Part shown: piece by piece, positions 11,341-22,902 of the stretch | Position numbering within the stretch: position 1 is the stretch's first letter | Layout of the letters: the number at the start of each line of letters is the position of its first letter | Assembly: GCF_024323335.1 (NCBI RefSeq) | Contig: NC_066583.1 | Location: 18,150,665 to 18,214,664 of the forward strand | Length of the DNA stretch: 64,000 nucleotides | Direction of reading: 5' to 3' | Origin: Lathyrus oleraceus | Taxonomy: Eukaryota; Streptophyta; Magnoliopsida; Fabales; Fabaceae | Position numbers and translations under genes: made by a program | Notes under the pieces: generated by a model | The model's database searches: none | What the model was told of the DNA's origin: nothing | What the model saw: the letters and a program-made list of their open reading frames with translations, nothing else

Positions 11341-12054
11341 GAGTAATACATCACCTTGATCAGATATCCATATATCTCAGGTAGGTGACGTATCCTGCCT
11401 GACCTACGCTGGTCTTGTTCTACTTGAGCAGGTTGCTCTTACACAACTACTTGTGTTTCCTGCTCTAATTCCTCCATAGGTGTATCGATGCTTTGTGATT
11501 CTTGAATTTCTTCAAGCTCTACTTTCCTCCCACTGGTTCCTTTGGAATTAAAATCCTTTTATAGGAAAACTCCAGTTCGAGCGACAAACACTTTGCCCTC
11601 TGAAGGATTGTAGAAGTAATATCCTCTTGTTTCTTTAGGATACCCCCACAAATAAGCATTGGTCAGATTTGGGATTAAGCTTAGTTGAAATTTGTCGTTT
11701 CACATAAACTTCGCAACCCCAAGTCTTCATGTAAGACATATGTGGTCTCTTACCACTCCATATCTCATATGGTGTCTTTTCAACCTTTTGGATGGAACAC
11801 GGTTAAGTGTGTAAGCTAATGTCAATGGTGTATGTCCTCAAAAGGAGTTTGGAAGATTGGTGTGACTCATCATGGATCGGACCATGTCCAACAAGGTTCG
11901 ATTTCTTCTCTCAGGTACACCCTTCCATTGGGATGTTCCAGGAGGAGTAAGTTGGGATAGGATCCCACACTCTTTCAGATGGTCATCAAACTCTAGGATT
12001 AAATACTCATCACTTCGATCTGATCGAAGAGTTTTAATATTCTTACCTAGTTGT
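11341..12054 (-). pseudogene. Copia integrase C-terminal half and linker remnant
   Basis: The frame at 11838-12054 encodes KTLRSDRSDEYL, ECGILSQLTPPGT and ERRNRTLLDMVRS, the second acidic residue and the glutamate region of a copia integrase. The HHCC finger and first catalytic Asp are gone, because the gag-protease frame joins directly to this part near 12050. Bases 11341-11837 hold the linker toward reverse transcriptase in broken frames, recognisable by the GYPKETRGYYFYNPS and VARTG segments. Confidence 0.7.
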
Positions 12055-13308
12055 ATTAATGTTATTAATAGGCATTTCAAGATCAAGGACATATAGTCCA
12101 TTGTTCATTTGTGCAGTAGCATAGAATATATCATTCAAATAAATTGAGCAACAATTGTTCTTTATTATAAATGAAAAACCAAACTTGTCCAAACAAGCAA
12201 TGGAAATAATATTCCTGCTAATTGCAGGTACATAATAACAGTTCTCTAACTGAATTATTAAACCACTAGGTAAAGTCAATACAAATATTCCTACGGCTAA
12301 AGCAGCAACCTTTGCTCCATAGCCAACTCGTAGGTCGACTTCACCTTTTGCCAAATCTCTACTTCTTTTCAGCCCCTGCACATTTGTATAAATGTGAGAA
12401 CCGCATCCAGTATCTAATACCCATGATGCAGAAATAGATAAATTAATAACAAAAATACCTGAAGTTGAAGTCTCTACTCCATTCTTCTTATCTTCCAGGT
12501 ACTTTAGGCAGTTCCTCTTCCAGTGTCCGGTCTTACCGCAATGGAAGCAGGTGCCTTCTTTTGCTATACCTCCACTAGGCTTCAAAGCAGCAGTGGGTCT
12601 GGGATTGGCAACTTCCTTGCCCTTCCCCTTATCACTCTGCTTAGTGGGCCTTTTGTTCTGTCTCTTTCCATTTCTGATCATCAGAATGGACTTCCCTTTT
12701 GACTTCAGATTCTGCTCGGCAGTTCTTAACATGGCGAGCAGTTCAGGAAGAGATTTGTCCATATCAATCATATTGAAATTTAGGACAAATTGACTGAAAC
12801 TATCTGGCAACGATTGCAAGATCAAATCAGTTGCAAGTTCCTTTTTGAGGGGAAAACCCAATCTCTCAAGGTTTTCTACATACCCAATCATCTTGAGTAC
12901 ATGGGGACCTACAGGGGCTCCCTCAGCTAACTTGCTTTGAAAAAGGACTTTTGAAACTTCAAACCTCTCATGCCTTGCTTGCTCTTGATAGAGCAACTTC
13001 AGGTGTTCGATCATATCGAACGCTGACATGTTCTCATGTTGCTTTTGCAATTCTGAGTTCATGGTAGCCAGCATGAGACACGCAGTTTCATTGGCATCAT
13101 CGACATGCTTCTTATAAGCATCTCTTTCTGCCTTAGGTGCAGAACTAGGAGGTTCCTCTTCAGGAATAGGTGTCTCCAAGACATACAGCTTTTTATCATG
13201 TTTGAGGACAATCCTCAGGTTTCGGTGCCAATCCAGAAAATTTGTCCCAGACAATTTTTCCTTATCAAGGATTGATCGCAGGATGTTGTTAGAGGTGTTT
13301 GCTGTCAT
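12043..13308 (-). CDS. Copia gag-protease ORF (421 aa)
   Basis: The frame starts with ATG at 13308 and encodes a copia gag (SILDKEKLSGTNFLDWHRNL near the start, then a helical capsid region), one CCHC zinc knuckle (CFHCGKTGHWKRNC, about residues 252-265) and an aspartic protease (WVLDTGCGSHI, near 298). It stops soon after the protease, where sequence leading into integrase has been deleted. Gag and protease are complete in outline. Gag forms the particle and the knuckle binds genomic RNA, so the copy may still make particles or interfere with relatives; that is inference. Confidence 0.85.
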   Translation of the reverse strand: MTANTSNNILRSILDKEKLSGTNFLDWHRNLRIVLKHDKKLYVLETPIPEEEPPSSAPKAERDAYKKHVDDANETACLMLATMNSELQKQHENMSAFDMIEHLKLLYQEQARHERFEVSKVLFQSKLAEGAPVGPHVLKMIGYVENLERLGFPLKKELATDLILQSLPDSFSQFVLNFNMIDMDKSLPELLAMLRTAEQNLKSKGKSILMIRNGKRQNKRPTKQSDKGKGKEVANPRPTAALKPSGGIAKEGTCFHCGKTGHWKRNCLKYLEDKKNGVETSTSGIFVINLSISASWVLDTGCGSHIYTNVQGLKRSRDLAKGEVDLRVGYGAKVAALAVGIFVLTLPSGLIIQLENCYYVPAISRNIISIACLDKFGFSFIIKNNCCSIYLNDIFYATAQMNNGLYVLDLEMPINNINTTR

Positions 13309-15173
13309 GGTAATCTACATAAGGATTAATGAAAATATAAGTATCATTGACATATTTAATTAGGCCTTTAATTAAACATGCTCCCACTATTTTACTCAAA
13401 ACAAATGACCCTCATCATCTGATTCGGAAAATCTCGTTGGAAGATTTTCTAGTGGGTCGAGATCCATATTTCACTTCGTTCTAAGTCCGCGTAGGCGGAT
13501 TACACAAAACTAGGTTATTTTAGGTAGGAACTCCTTCCAATTGTATCTCATACAACTCTCGAAAATTCAGTTGGGTGAATAACTCCTTATTCTAATCCAT
13601 CATATGGATTATTCCCAACTCTTGCTTCTAAACATATATATAATCTTATTATAATTTGTTTAGTTAAGTTTGACCCATTGTTTTAACAGTTGGATATTAC
13701 AATTATCCCATCGCACCTTACTAATATATAGATCATGCACCTCGCGTAGGCGAAACCTACATTATCCATTACTAGTCTTGATGAGTGTTAAAACTTGGAA
13801 AGCATAAACTTAATATTTAATTTTGAGGGAATTGCAATTTTCTGATCTCACCGGCTTGTTTATCATATAAACCGTCTCTCACATGCATCAACATACATTC
13901 ACATGCATCAACATACATACAAACAAAATGAAACAGTTATGGCCCCTAACGCAATTGTTCTCCCAAGCCAATGAGAGAACCTAAGCTAACCTACGACGAT
14001 CTAAGCTTCTCTAAGCAAGATCTTCAAGGTTGTCCTCCTTTGGCACTGACTTCTTTGCTTTCTTCATATCATAACATTACATGAAAGAAACTCGTTTTAC
14101 ATACGAGGGAGTGAGATGAGAAAAGAAGTTACATTTTGGAGATTAAGAGAGAGGCACGACACGCAGGTCGTATTTTAAAACCCAAAATCAAACAAAGGAA
14201 AACTAAGGCCATAACCGATCACCACAAGGCAATAATAAACACTTTATTATTATTATAATTAATTCCTTTAATTAATTAAAATCAAATTAAATTTCGACGA
14301 CCGATCACACTACGCAGAGTTAGCCCTGCTCGAAAATTTTAATGAACAATTCATTTAAAATTGACGTCGTTTTTCGTATCAACACTTGATACTTCAAAGC
14401 ACTTTTTCTAGCCGAACGTGTGAATTTTTCCTTGCGTTAACCGGTTAACCATATGCGTTAACCGGTTAACACTGTTTGAAAACTTTTAAAATATTCTTTT
14501 CTGCCTTGCGTTAACCGGTTAACCAAATGCGTTAACCGGTTAACACTGTTTGAAAATGCCTTGGAAAACTGTTTTCCGCCTTGCGTTAACCGGTTAACCA
14601 AATGCGTTAACCGGTTAACACTGTTTGAAAATTTCAAAATTTTTATTTCGCATTCCGTTAACCGGTTAACCGTATGCGTTAACCGGTTAACACTGTTCCA
14701 AAATTAAAAAAAAAATATTTCGTATTGCGTTAACCGGTTAACCATACGCGTTAACCGATTAACACTGTTCGGAAAAGTGTTTAGAACGCACAACTCTTGT
14801 GCAGTCAAGCCCCAATCGCATAACTCTCTGACAACACAACCCTTGTGTCATCACTAACCCTGATGCACCAATTTCAGACCGTCAAACACATCTCGATTGT
14901 TAATTCAGTATGATTGATCAACACGTCATTGCTTCACCATACTAATGTCGGATCAAGAAGCAAACGACCATTGATCGCTCAAAGGAAAACAATCATCGAG
15001 GGTTTGAATGAACGAAACGAGAACACTATATCATATATAATGTATTTTGCATCAGGATCACATATATCACATATATGTAACTTGATCGATCTCAATTTAA
15101 CCTTTGATTCATTCTGTTTTAATCATATTATTACAGAACAAAAACAGATATCAGATTCATGGTTTCGTAAGTG
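13309..15173 (-). other. Copia 5' leader, non-coding
   Basis: This lies between the primer-binding site and gag on the minus strand. It is long for a copia leader (about 1.86 kb), AT-rich and without a convincing gene. Its main structure is the palindrome array at 14436-14763. The frame at 14914-15180 overlaps the primer site and is not supported. Confidence 0.6.
14436..14763 (-). repeat. Ten copies of palindrome GTTAACCGGTTAAC in copia leader
   Basis: Five units of about 73-75 bp each hold two copies of the perfect 14-base palindrome GTTAACCGGTTAAC, 21 bases apart (starts near 14436, 14457, 14510, 14531, 14584, 14605, 14657, 14678, 14729 and 14750). Nine are exact; the last reads CCGATT instead of CCGGTT. 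Each unit ends ACTGTTTGAAAA or a close variant. The array lies in the transcribed leader, 410-750 bases downstream of the primer site. Possible roles are RNA dimerisation or packaging, or binding of dimeric factors to DNA. Confidence 0.9.
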
Positions 15174-15185
15174 GCTCTGATACCA
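15174..15185 (-). other. Copia primer-binding site (initiator tRNA-Met)
   Basis: The minus strand reads TGGTATCAGAGC, complementary to the 3' end of plant initiator tRNA-Met, one base from the LTR edge at 15187. Confidence 0.9.
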
Positions 15186-15186
15186 A

Positions 15187-16348
15187 TGTTGGAGAATAGC
15201 CATCCAAGGCGCAGCGGAATTTAAAAATTTCTCCATTTAGTGATCCTTACGAATGGGCATGATCAGTGATAGAATCGTTACCTCTTGTGGCGATTCAAAC
15301 CTTTGGTGCAGATCTCTGATAATGATCAAAACCTTTGATACAGATCCACGGGGCGATCACGAACGTTGAACGATGACAACGTCTCTACTCAGTCCACACG
15401 AACGGATTCCTTCAATCGCAGTGCTAGCTGTTATGAATGAAGGCTTTGAGTGAGAGAAAGAGGGAAACAAAATTCCAAGTCTCTACTTGAATTTCTGTCT
15501 GAGTGAATTAGAGTGACAATGCTTCTACCCAAGGGGTTCTATTTATAGAACCACTTGTGTGGGCTTCAAGCCAAAAAGCCCACTTAAGTGCATTTTGGAC
15601 CATATCTCATAATATGCCAAAATCACTTAAGTATTTGGTACCTTACCATATTTCGTCTCCCACTTAAGTGCACCGTACCTTACGGTGTTCCTTAATTATT
15701 CTATCTCTCATCAATCCGTCCTTTGTGTGTGACCCTATAGGTTTTCGCGGCGTTGGCAATTATATTAAATCACGCATTTAACATAATAAACAGTGAGCGG
15801 TATCTAGCAACACATCACTGCTACCCAAGTCACAAAAATGTCATGTGATCTGACAAAACCTCCTGTGATAATAATTATGTGTATAATTACCCCTTTGCCC
15901 TTATGTCTATATTGAACACAAGGTATAGACCGTGTCACCCTTGTCCAGTTCAATATTGGGCCCATAGACATTTATCCTGTTACGCAGGATTGGCAAATTC
16001 CATCTAGGACACTCATGTCCCTCAGCATGCTTCATGGAGTACCCATCAACTGTCTTTATGGTTGTCCAGTTACGGATAACGTTGGATCAACAATAAAGCA
16101 CTCGACTCTACATCTAGGATCCATAGTGGTTTCAGGTCGAAGAGTTGTATACACTATTATCACCATGAGAATAACTTATGACACTTTGCATAACTTTCTA
16201 TATAGTATTCTCATAGCGGGTCAATCCGGTATAAATATTACTCCTAATATTCATACCTATGTTTAAGACTTGATAACTCTTTATCCATGATCCATGAGAT
16301 GTGATCATCAGTCTACAAACATAATAGTCTTAATGCTTTAATGTTATC
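15187..16348 (-). repeat. Copia 5' LTR, first segment
   Basis: Matches 9230-10391 of the left LTR with a few substitutions. It is interrupted after TTATC at 16344-16348 by the nested Tekay element and resumes at 24925. Confidence 0.92.
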
Positions 16349-18365
16349 TGTAACACCCTTCTAAAATACCCCAATTATTTAAATTAAAATAGCAGTATAT
16401 CATCAGAGTAATTATGCCATTTAAGGGTGTCACACAATAATCCACACCGTTCAACAATATAACGGTCATGCTCTTTTATTAATTTAAAACTTAAACATTT
16501 GCATAAAACACAGCGGATATAATTTCATCAATCATGTAAAACATTACATGTAAAATGGTTCTCAACCAACAGTGAAACGTTTAAAACAAGTTAAACAACC
16601 CATCCCGATGTTACATCTATCAGAGCACGACCCACTAAGGAGACTACACTAGACTCCAAGCGTTAACTTCTACTCAACTCATTGCTCGTTACCTGAAAAA
16701 TAGTTGTAAGGGTGAGTTCCTCAATCAATATAATAAGCATTATAAAACATTATGTAATGCTAAGTAATTTTAACACATTTCATCACCCTAATCCAAACAT
16801 ATATTCAGCAACAGCACATCAACTCAACATAATACTCAACACCAACACAAACACACGTATAATATTGGAATACATCCATTCATATTATACGCCATACATA
16901 TATTATGCAATGAGACTCCATGCATGCGGTACCGACTATTCATGAACATATAGTTCAACTTCACCGACCAAATCCAGGTACGGCTACCAAGCTCACTAGT
17001 CCCACTCATTTGAGACCTAGTGACTCACATCACTAATTCCTCACCATGGGAATTAGCTACCACCCCAAATGGGCCATGCTATGCACGCTAATCATCTAGC
17101 ATGCAAATATCAACAACAGTCCAAATTGACTAACATCACTAATTCCTCACCATGGGAATTAGCTACCACCATAAAGGCCACAATATGCATGCTAATCACC
17201 TAGCAATGCAACAACAACAACAACTCAAGAATAGACATATGCTCATACTCTAAGTCATAAAACAGTCTATTCACAAATGCATACATAACTGATACATTCA
17301 CAGCATCATGCATACCATCACACATCAACACATTTTATCACAAAACATATCATATCATGCCGCATAATCAAACACAGTATTAGCACACTCTACTAATACC
17401 TATACTACTCAAAACAACGGGAAATGATCCCTACTACGTCATACATCAGCTAAGTTACATCACTCAGCCTAAACAACCAAAAACTACACAACAACAGTTC
17501 AGGAAAACCACAAGTCTGCCCATACGCGTATTGCCTATGCCCATACGCGTATGGCGCGTTTCCTCGCCCAACCCATACGCGTATCATCTGTCCCATACGC
17601 GTATGCTACGCGTACCACTCTCCCATACGCGTACCAACAGAGACAATTTCACGTTCAAAACATCATCTTTCTCACCCATACGCGTAAGGCCTCATCCATA
17701 CGCGTACCAGCCATATCATACGCGTATTGCCTAGTGCCATACGCGTATGACCAGAAACCAGAATTTCCAGATCTGCAATGGCTTTTCCTGCTACGAGATC
17801 TATTCAATTCAACCTTCCACAGTCCAAATTTTACACACAATTCATTCATCTCATCTAACACGAATCATACACTTTCGATTTCACAAATTGCTAACCTTTC
17901 TACCTCTAATTCCTACGAATTTCTTCAATTTTAATCCCAATTTCGTTCATCCCCAAAAGTTCACAAATTCGTCATACATCATTCAAATCAGAGGCAAATC
18001 AATGGTTCCTCACTACCCATCACATATTATCCCATAATACCCATTAATCAATGATAAACCCCCCTTACCTGAGTTAATCCGGCAGCTTTGAGCTTCAAGC
18101 TTTTCCTTCCTTCAACCTTCGTTCTCTGGCTCTTTGCCCTTTTTTCCCTTTCTGTCTCTTTTCCCTTTTCACGTGAAAAATAACTTTTTACCAAAAATGG
18201 GATTTTTCTAAATTCCAACTTATATATTTTCCAATAATTATTATCCCAATAATAATAATAATAATTCCAAAATAATAATAATAATAATCCAATTATCTAA
18301 TTAAATTAATAAATATATTATTAACTTAATTTAAGTAATTATCATATTATTATCGGGGTGTTACA
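16349..18365 (-). repeat. Tekay 3' LTR (left copy, 2,017 bp)
   Basis: A likely TATA sequence (TATATAAG, minus strand) lies near 18218-18228, about 140 bases into the LTR. Short trinucleotide AAT runs lie at 18250-18290. Frames such as 16712-16945 and 17551-17934 recur in both LTRs and are by-products of repeat sequence. Confidence 0.93.
17521..17749. repeat. Ten ACGCGT palindromes in Tekay LTR
   Basis: Ten copies of ACGCGT, most within CATACGCGTAT or CATACGCGTAC, in 229 bases; the full 12-mer CATACGCGTATG is a perfect palindrome. The same cluster lies at 24075-24303 in the other LTR, where one copy has become ACGTGT. ACGCGT fits the CGCG box bound by calmodulin-linked CAMTA factors. The cluster lies about 470-700 bases downstream of the likely TATA box, so it is probably in transcribed sequence; a promoter role is uncertain. 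Confidence 0.9.
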
Positions 18366-18380
18366 ACTCTCCCCCACTAA
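18366..18380 (-). other. Tekay polypurine tract
   Basis: The minus strand reads TAGTGGGGGAGAGT directly before the 3' LTR start TGTAACACCC. Confidence 0.8.
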
Positions 18381-18407
18381 AAGAGTTTTCGTCCTCGAAA
18401 ACATACC

Positions 18408-21400
18408 TCAAGCGAACAACTCTGGGTAAGACTCCTTCATCTTACTCTCAAGTTCCCAAGTCACATTGCCACCTGCTGGTCCTCCCCAAGCTACCTTCAC
18501 CAAGGCAATTTCTTTACCCCGCAACTGCTTCAACTCTCGATCCTCGATCCTCATAGGTGATGTTTCAACAGTCAGGTTATCTCTCACCTGTACATCATCT
18601 ACTTGGACTACATGCGACGGATCATGAATGTACCTCCTCAACTGAGACACATGAAAAATCTCATGCAAATTCGCAAGCGACAGCGGTAAAGCGATACGAT
18701 AGGCTACCTCCCCTATCCTCTCCAAAATCTGATAAGGACCAATAAAACGAGGTGTCAACTTCTTCGACTTCAAAGCTCGACCAACCCCAGTTATCGGAGT
18801 AACACGAAGAAACACATGATCTCCCTCTTGGAACTCAAGTGACTTCCTCCTCTTGTCATGATAACTCTTCTGACGACTCTGAGCAATTCTCATCTTCTCC
18901 TGGATCACCTTAATCTTTTCCGTAGTTTGTTGAACAATCTCCGGTCCAACCACAGCACTCTCACCGGACTCATACCAACATAACGGTGTCCGACATCTCC
19001 TACCATACAAAGCTTCAAACGGTGCCATACCAATGCTCGAATGGAAACTATTGTTGTAGGTAAACTCAATCAAAGGTAAATGACAATCCCAAGCACCTCC
19101 CTTTTCCAAAACACAAGCTCTCAAAAGATCCTCTAATGACTGAATCGTCCTCTCAGTCTGACCATCAGTCTGCGGATGATACGCAGAACTCAATCTCAGC
19201 TTAGTTCCCAAAGCCTTCTGCAAACCTTCCCAAAACTTCGATGTAAATCTAGGATCTCTGTTCGAAACAATGCTCGACGGAATACCATGCAAACTTACAA
19301 TCTTCTCAATATACAACTCAGCTAATCTCTCTAACGGATAATCCATTCTGATCGGAATGAAATGAGCCGACTTCGTCAATCTATCCACAATCACCCAAAT
19401 AGCTTCAAAATTCCTACTTGTCCTCGGTAAACCCGAAACAAAATCCATACTGATACTATCCCACTTCCACTCTGGAATAGCCAACGGTTGCATTAGCCCA
19501 GACGGCTTCTGATGCTCAATCTTCGACTTCTGACAAGTCAAACAGGAATAAACAAAACTCGCAATTTCTCTTTTCATTCCTGGCCACCAAAATAACTTTT
19601 TCAAATCATGATACATCTTCGTAGCTCCAGGATGAATACTCAAGCCACTACGATGTCCTTCCTCCAGAATACTCTTCTTAAGTTCGATAACATCCGGAAT
19701 ACACACCCGATTACCAAATTTCAAAACACCATTCTCATCAACTCTGAATTCACCACCTTGACCTTGATTCACTAAAGTCAACTTATCAACCAAAAGCATA
19801 TCGGATTTCTGACCTTCTCTAATCTCATCCAGAATACCACTCGTTAACTTCAACATTCCCAATTTAACACTATTGTGAGTACTCTCACACACCAAACTCA
19901 AATCTCTAAACTGCTCAATTAACTCCAATTCTTTAACCATTAACATAGACATATGCAATGATTTCCGACTCAATGCATCAGCCACTACGTTTGCTTTACC
20001 CGGATGGTAATTCAAACCAAAGTCATAATCCTTCAGAAATTCTAACCATCTCCTCTGTCTCATATTCAGCTCTTTCTGATCAAACAAATACTTTAAACTT
20101 TTATGGTCACTGAAAACCTCAAATCTTGACCCATACAAGTAATGCCTCCATAATTTCAGAACAAATACCACAGCTGCCAACTCTAAATCATGTGTCGGAT
20201 AGTTCCTTTCATGAACCCTCAGCTGTCTCGAAGCATAAGCTATAACCTGCTTATTCTGCATCAACACACCACCCAAACCCAACAATGAAGCGTCACAGTA
20301 AACCTCAAATGATTCCGACGAACTCGGTAATATCAGAATAGGAGCAGTAGTCAACCTTCTCTTCAACTCTTGGAAACCTTCTTCACATTTTGAATCCCAA
20401 ACAAACGCTTGCCCCTTTCTAGTCAACATCGTCAACGGTAACGCCAACTTAGAAAATCCCTCAATGAACTTCCTATAATAACCAGCCAAACCAAGAAAAC
20501 TTCGAATCTCCGCAACAGACTTCGGAGCTTCCCACTTAGACACCGCTTCTATCTTAGAAGGATCAACAGCAACACCACCTCTTGAAATCACATGACCAAG
20601 AAAACTCACCTCTTCTAACCAAAATTCACACTTGGATAGTTTAGCAAATAACTTCTTTTCTCGTAGAACTTCTAAAACCACTCTCAAATGCTCAGCATGC
20701 TCTTCTTCAGATTTCGAATACACCAAAATGTCATCAATAAACACCACAACAAACTGGTCTAGGTACGGATGGAAAATCCTATTCATATACTCCATGAATA
20801 CTCCAGGCGCATTAGTCACACCAAAAGGCATTACAGAATACTCATAATGTCCATACCTTGTTCTGAAAGCAGTCTTCTGAATATCCTCAGTTTTCACACG
20901 TATCTGATGATACCCAGATCTCAAATCTATCTTGCTGAACACACTCGCACCAACCAATTGATCCATCAAATCATCAATCCTCGGCAAAGGATACCGATTC
21001 TTGATCGTCACTTTATTCAGTTGCCTGTAGTCCACACACAACCTCATAGTACCTTCTTTCTTCTTAACCAATAACACTGGTGCACCCCACGGTGACACAC
21101 TCGGACGAATAAATTTCTTATCCAACAGATCTTCCAACTGACTCTTCAATTCAGCTAACTCAACAGCAGACATACGGTACGGAGCCATCGATATCGTTCT
21201 AGTACCAGGTACTAAATCAATCGAGAACTCAACTTCACGCTCTGGTGGCAATTCATTCACCTCTTCCGGAAACACATCAGGAAAATCACACACCACAGCT
21301 AGATCACCAATCACCAGTTTATCTTTAGCCTCCATAGTCGCTAACAGCATAAACAACTTTGCCCCATCTACTACTGCCTCATTCACCTGCCTTGCAGATA

Positions 21401-22778
21401 GAAACAAATTCTTTCCTTCCTCAATCTCAGGAAAAATCACAGCCTTATCAAAACAATTGATATAGACTCGGTTAAACACCAACCAGTTCATACCCAGGAT
21501 AACATCAACCTGTACTAGTGGAAGACACACAAGGTCTATTCCAAAGTCTCTACCAAAAATACTCAAAGGACAATTCAAACAAACTGAAGTAGTAGTCACT
21601 GAACCCTTCGCAGGAGTATCAATCACCATACTACCAAGCATCCCAGATATCTCTAACTTAAGTTTCACAGCACAATCCAAAGATATAAAGGAATGAGTAG
21701 CACCGGTGTCAATAATAGCTATAAGAGGAAAGCCATTAATATAACACGTACCTCGGATCAAACGATCATCTGCAGAAGTCTCAGAACCCGATAAAGCAAA
21801 GACCTTGCCTCCCGATTGGTTCTCCTTCTTCGGCTTAGGACACTGTGGGCTAATATGACCCAACTCTCCACAGTTGAAACAAGTCACAGTCTTCGACCGG
21901 CACTCTGCAGCCAAATGACCACCTTTTCCACACTTGAAACACTTCTTCTCAGTACTGGCACACTCATGGAAACGATGTCCAGCCTGACCACATCTGTAAC
22001 ACTTAGCAGGGGCGCTAGAGTCTCCCCCACTAGGCCTCTTCATCCCACTCTGCTTCTGAAAACCTTTGCCAGCTGCATACGGTTTTCCACGATCATTCTG
22101 ACTCTTGCCTCTCCTATCAACCCTTTGCTGATAGCTCTCTGCTCTGGCTTTGGAATCCTGTTCAAAAATCCTGCAACAGTCAACCAAGTCAGAAAATACT
22201 CTGATCCGCTGATACCCAATAGCCTGCTTGATCTCGGGACGTAACCCATTCTCAAACTTCACACACTTTGAAAATTCTCCAGTAGCCTCGTTATAGGGAG
22301 TATAATACTTTGACAGCTCTGTGAACTTAGCAGCATACTCAGTAACAGACCGGTTACCCTGCTTCAATTCCAAGAACTCTATCTCTTTCTTTCCTCTGAC
22401 ATCCTCTGGAAAATACTTCCTCAGGAATCTCTCTCTGAACACCGCCCAAGTGATCTCAGCATTCCCAGCAGATTCCAACTCAGTGCGGGTAGCAACCCAC
22501 CAATCATCTGCTTCTTCTGACAGCATATGCGTACCGAACCTGATCTTCTGGTTATCGGCACACTCAGTCACTCGGAAGATTCTCTCGATCTCCTTCAACC
22601 ACTTCTGAGCACCATCTGGATCGTATGCTCCCTTGAACATTGGAGGATTGTTCTTCTGGAATTCACTCAGTTGACGAGCAGCTCCCATTCCCATAACATT
22701 CTGATTTCCTCCAAGTACTCCAGCTAGCATACCCAGAGCCTCAGCAATCGCAGCATCGTCTCTACCTCTTCCAGCCAT
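18408..22778 (-). CDS. Tekay gag-pol-chromodomain polyprotein, integrase Asp replaced
   Basis: One 1,456-residue frame from ATG at 22778. In order: gag (about 40-220), three CCHC zinc knuckles ([42 protein letters not shown], about 260-315), protease ([10 protein letters not shown], near 357), reverse transcriptase with FIDD at 680-683, RNase H ([23 protein letters not shown]), integrase with HHCC finger, and a C-terminal chromodomain-like segment ([18 protein letters not shown]) that in chromoviruses steers insertion to particular chromatin. No stop or frameshift is present. The integrase motif reads SNRDPRF: Asn-1173 sits exactly 35 residues before the catalytic Glu, where Asp is required. 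The codon is AAC (19262-19260), one G-to-A change from GAC. Reverse transcription may work but integration should fail. Confidence 0.92.
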   Translation of the reverse strand: MAGRGRDDAAIAEALGMLAGVLGGNQNVMGMGAARQLSEFQKNNPPMFKGAYDPDGAQKWLKEIERIFRVTECADNQKIRFGTHMLSEEADDWWVATRTELESAGNAEITWAVFRERFLRKYFPEDVRGKKEIEFLELKQGNRSVTEYAAKFTELSKYYTPYNEATGEFSKCVKFENGLRPEIKQAIGYQRIRVFSDLVDCCRIFEQDSKARAESYQQRVDRRGKSQNDRGKPYAAGKGFQKQSGMKRPSGGDSSAPAKCYRCGQAGHRFHECASTEKKCFKCGKGGHLAAECRSKTVTCFNCGELGHISPQCPKPKKENQSGGKVFALSGSETSADDRLIRGTCYINGFPLIAIIDTGATHSFISLDCAVKLKLEISGMLGSMVIDTPAKGSVTTTSVCLNCPLSIFGRDFGIDLVCLPLVQVDVILGMNWLVFNRVYINCFDKAVIFPEIEEGKNLFLSARQVNEAVVDGAKLFMLLATMEAKDKLVIGDLAVVCDFPDVFPEEVNELPPEREVEFSIDLVPGTRTISMAPYRMSAVELAELKSQLEDLLDKKFIRPSVSPWGAPVLLVKKKEGTMRLCVDYRQLNKVTIKNRYPLPRIDDLMDQLVGASVFSKIDLRSGYHQIRVKTEDIQKTAFRTRYGHYEYSVMPFGVTNAPGVFMEYMNRIFHPYLDQFVVVFIDDILVYSKSEEEHAEHLRVVLEVLREKKLFAKLSKCEFWLEEVSFLGHVISRGGVAVDPSKIEAVSKWEAPKSVAEIRSFLGLAGYYRKFIEGFSKLALPLTMLTRKGQAFVWDSKCEEGFQELKRRLTTAPILILPSSSESFEVYCDASLLGLGGVLMQNKQVIAYASRQLRVHERNYPTHDLELAAVVFVLKLWRHYLYGSRFEVFSDHKSLKYLFDQKELNMRQRRWLEFLKDYDFGLNYHPGKANVVADALSRKSLHMSMLMVKELELIEQFRDLSLVCESTHNSVKLGMLKLTSGILDEIREGQKSDMLLVDKLTLVNQGQGGEFRVDENGVLKFGNRVCIPDVIELKKSILEEGHRSGLSIHPGATKMYHDLKKLFWWPGMKREIASFVYSCLTCQKSKIEHQKPSGLMQPLAIPEWKWDSISMDFVSGLPRTSRNFEAIWVIVDRLTKSAHFIPIRMDYPLERLAELYIEKIVSLHGIPSSIVSNRDPRFTSKFWEGLQKALGTKLRLSSAYHPQTDGQTERTIQSLEDLLRACVLEKGGAWDCHLPLIEFTYNNSFHSSIGMAPFEALYGRRCRTPLCWYESGESAVVGPEIVQQTTEKIKVIQEKMRIAQSRQKSYHDKRRKSLEFQEGDHVFLRVTPITGVGRALKSKKLTPRFIGPYQILERIGEVAYRIALPLSLANLHEIFHVSQLRRYIHDPSHVVQVDDVQVRDNLTVETSPMRIEDRELKQLRGKEIALVKVAWGGPAGGNVTWELESKMKESYPELFA

Positions 22779-22886
22779 CTCTATTCTGAAAACCCAAACA
22801 AACCAAACAATAAGTACTGATAGGGTTACACAACACCTATCCCGTACAGGGGAACAGAATAATTACGACTCGACTCGACCGACTAT

Positions 22887-22898
22887 GCTCTGATACCA
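22887..22898 (-). other. Tekay primer-binding site (initiator tRNA-Met)
   Basis: The minus strand reads TGGTATCAGAGC, four bases from the LTR edge at 22903. Confidence 0.88.
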
Positions 22899-22902
22899 CT
22901 AA

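Noticed and set aside
17551..17934. 127-residue plus-strand frame repeated at 24105-24488
   Set aside because: Lies in both Tekay LTRs, on the strand opposite to the element, and spans the ACGCGT repeats; no domain recognised.
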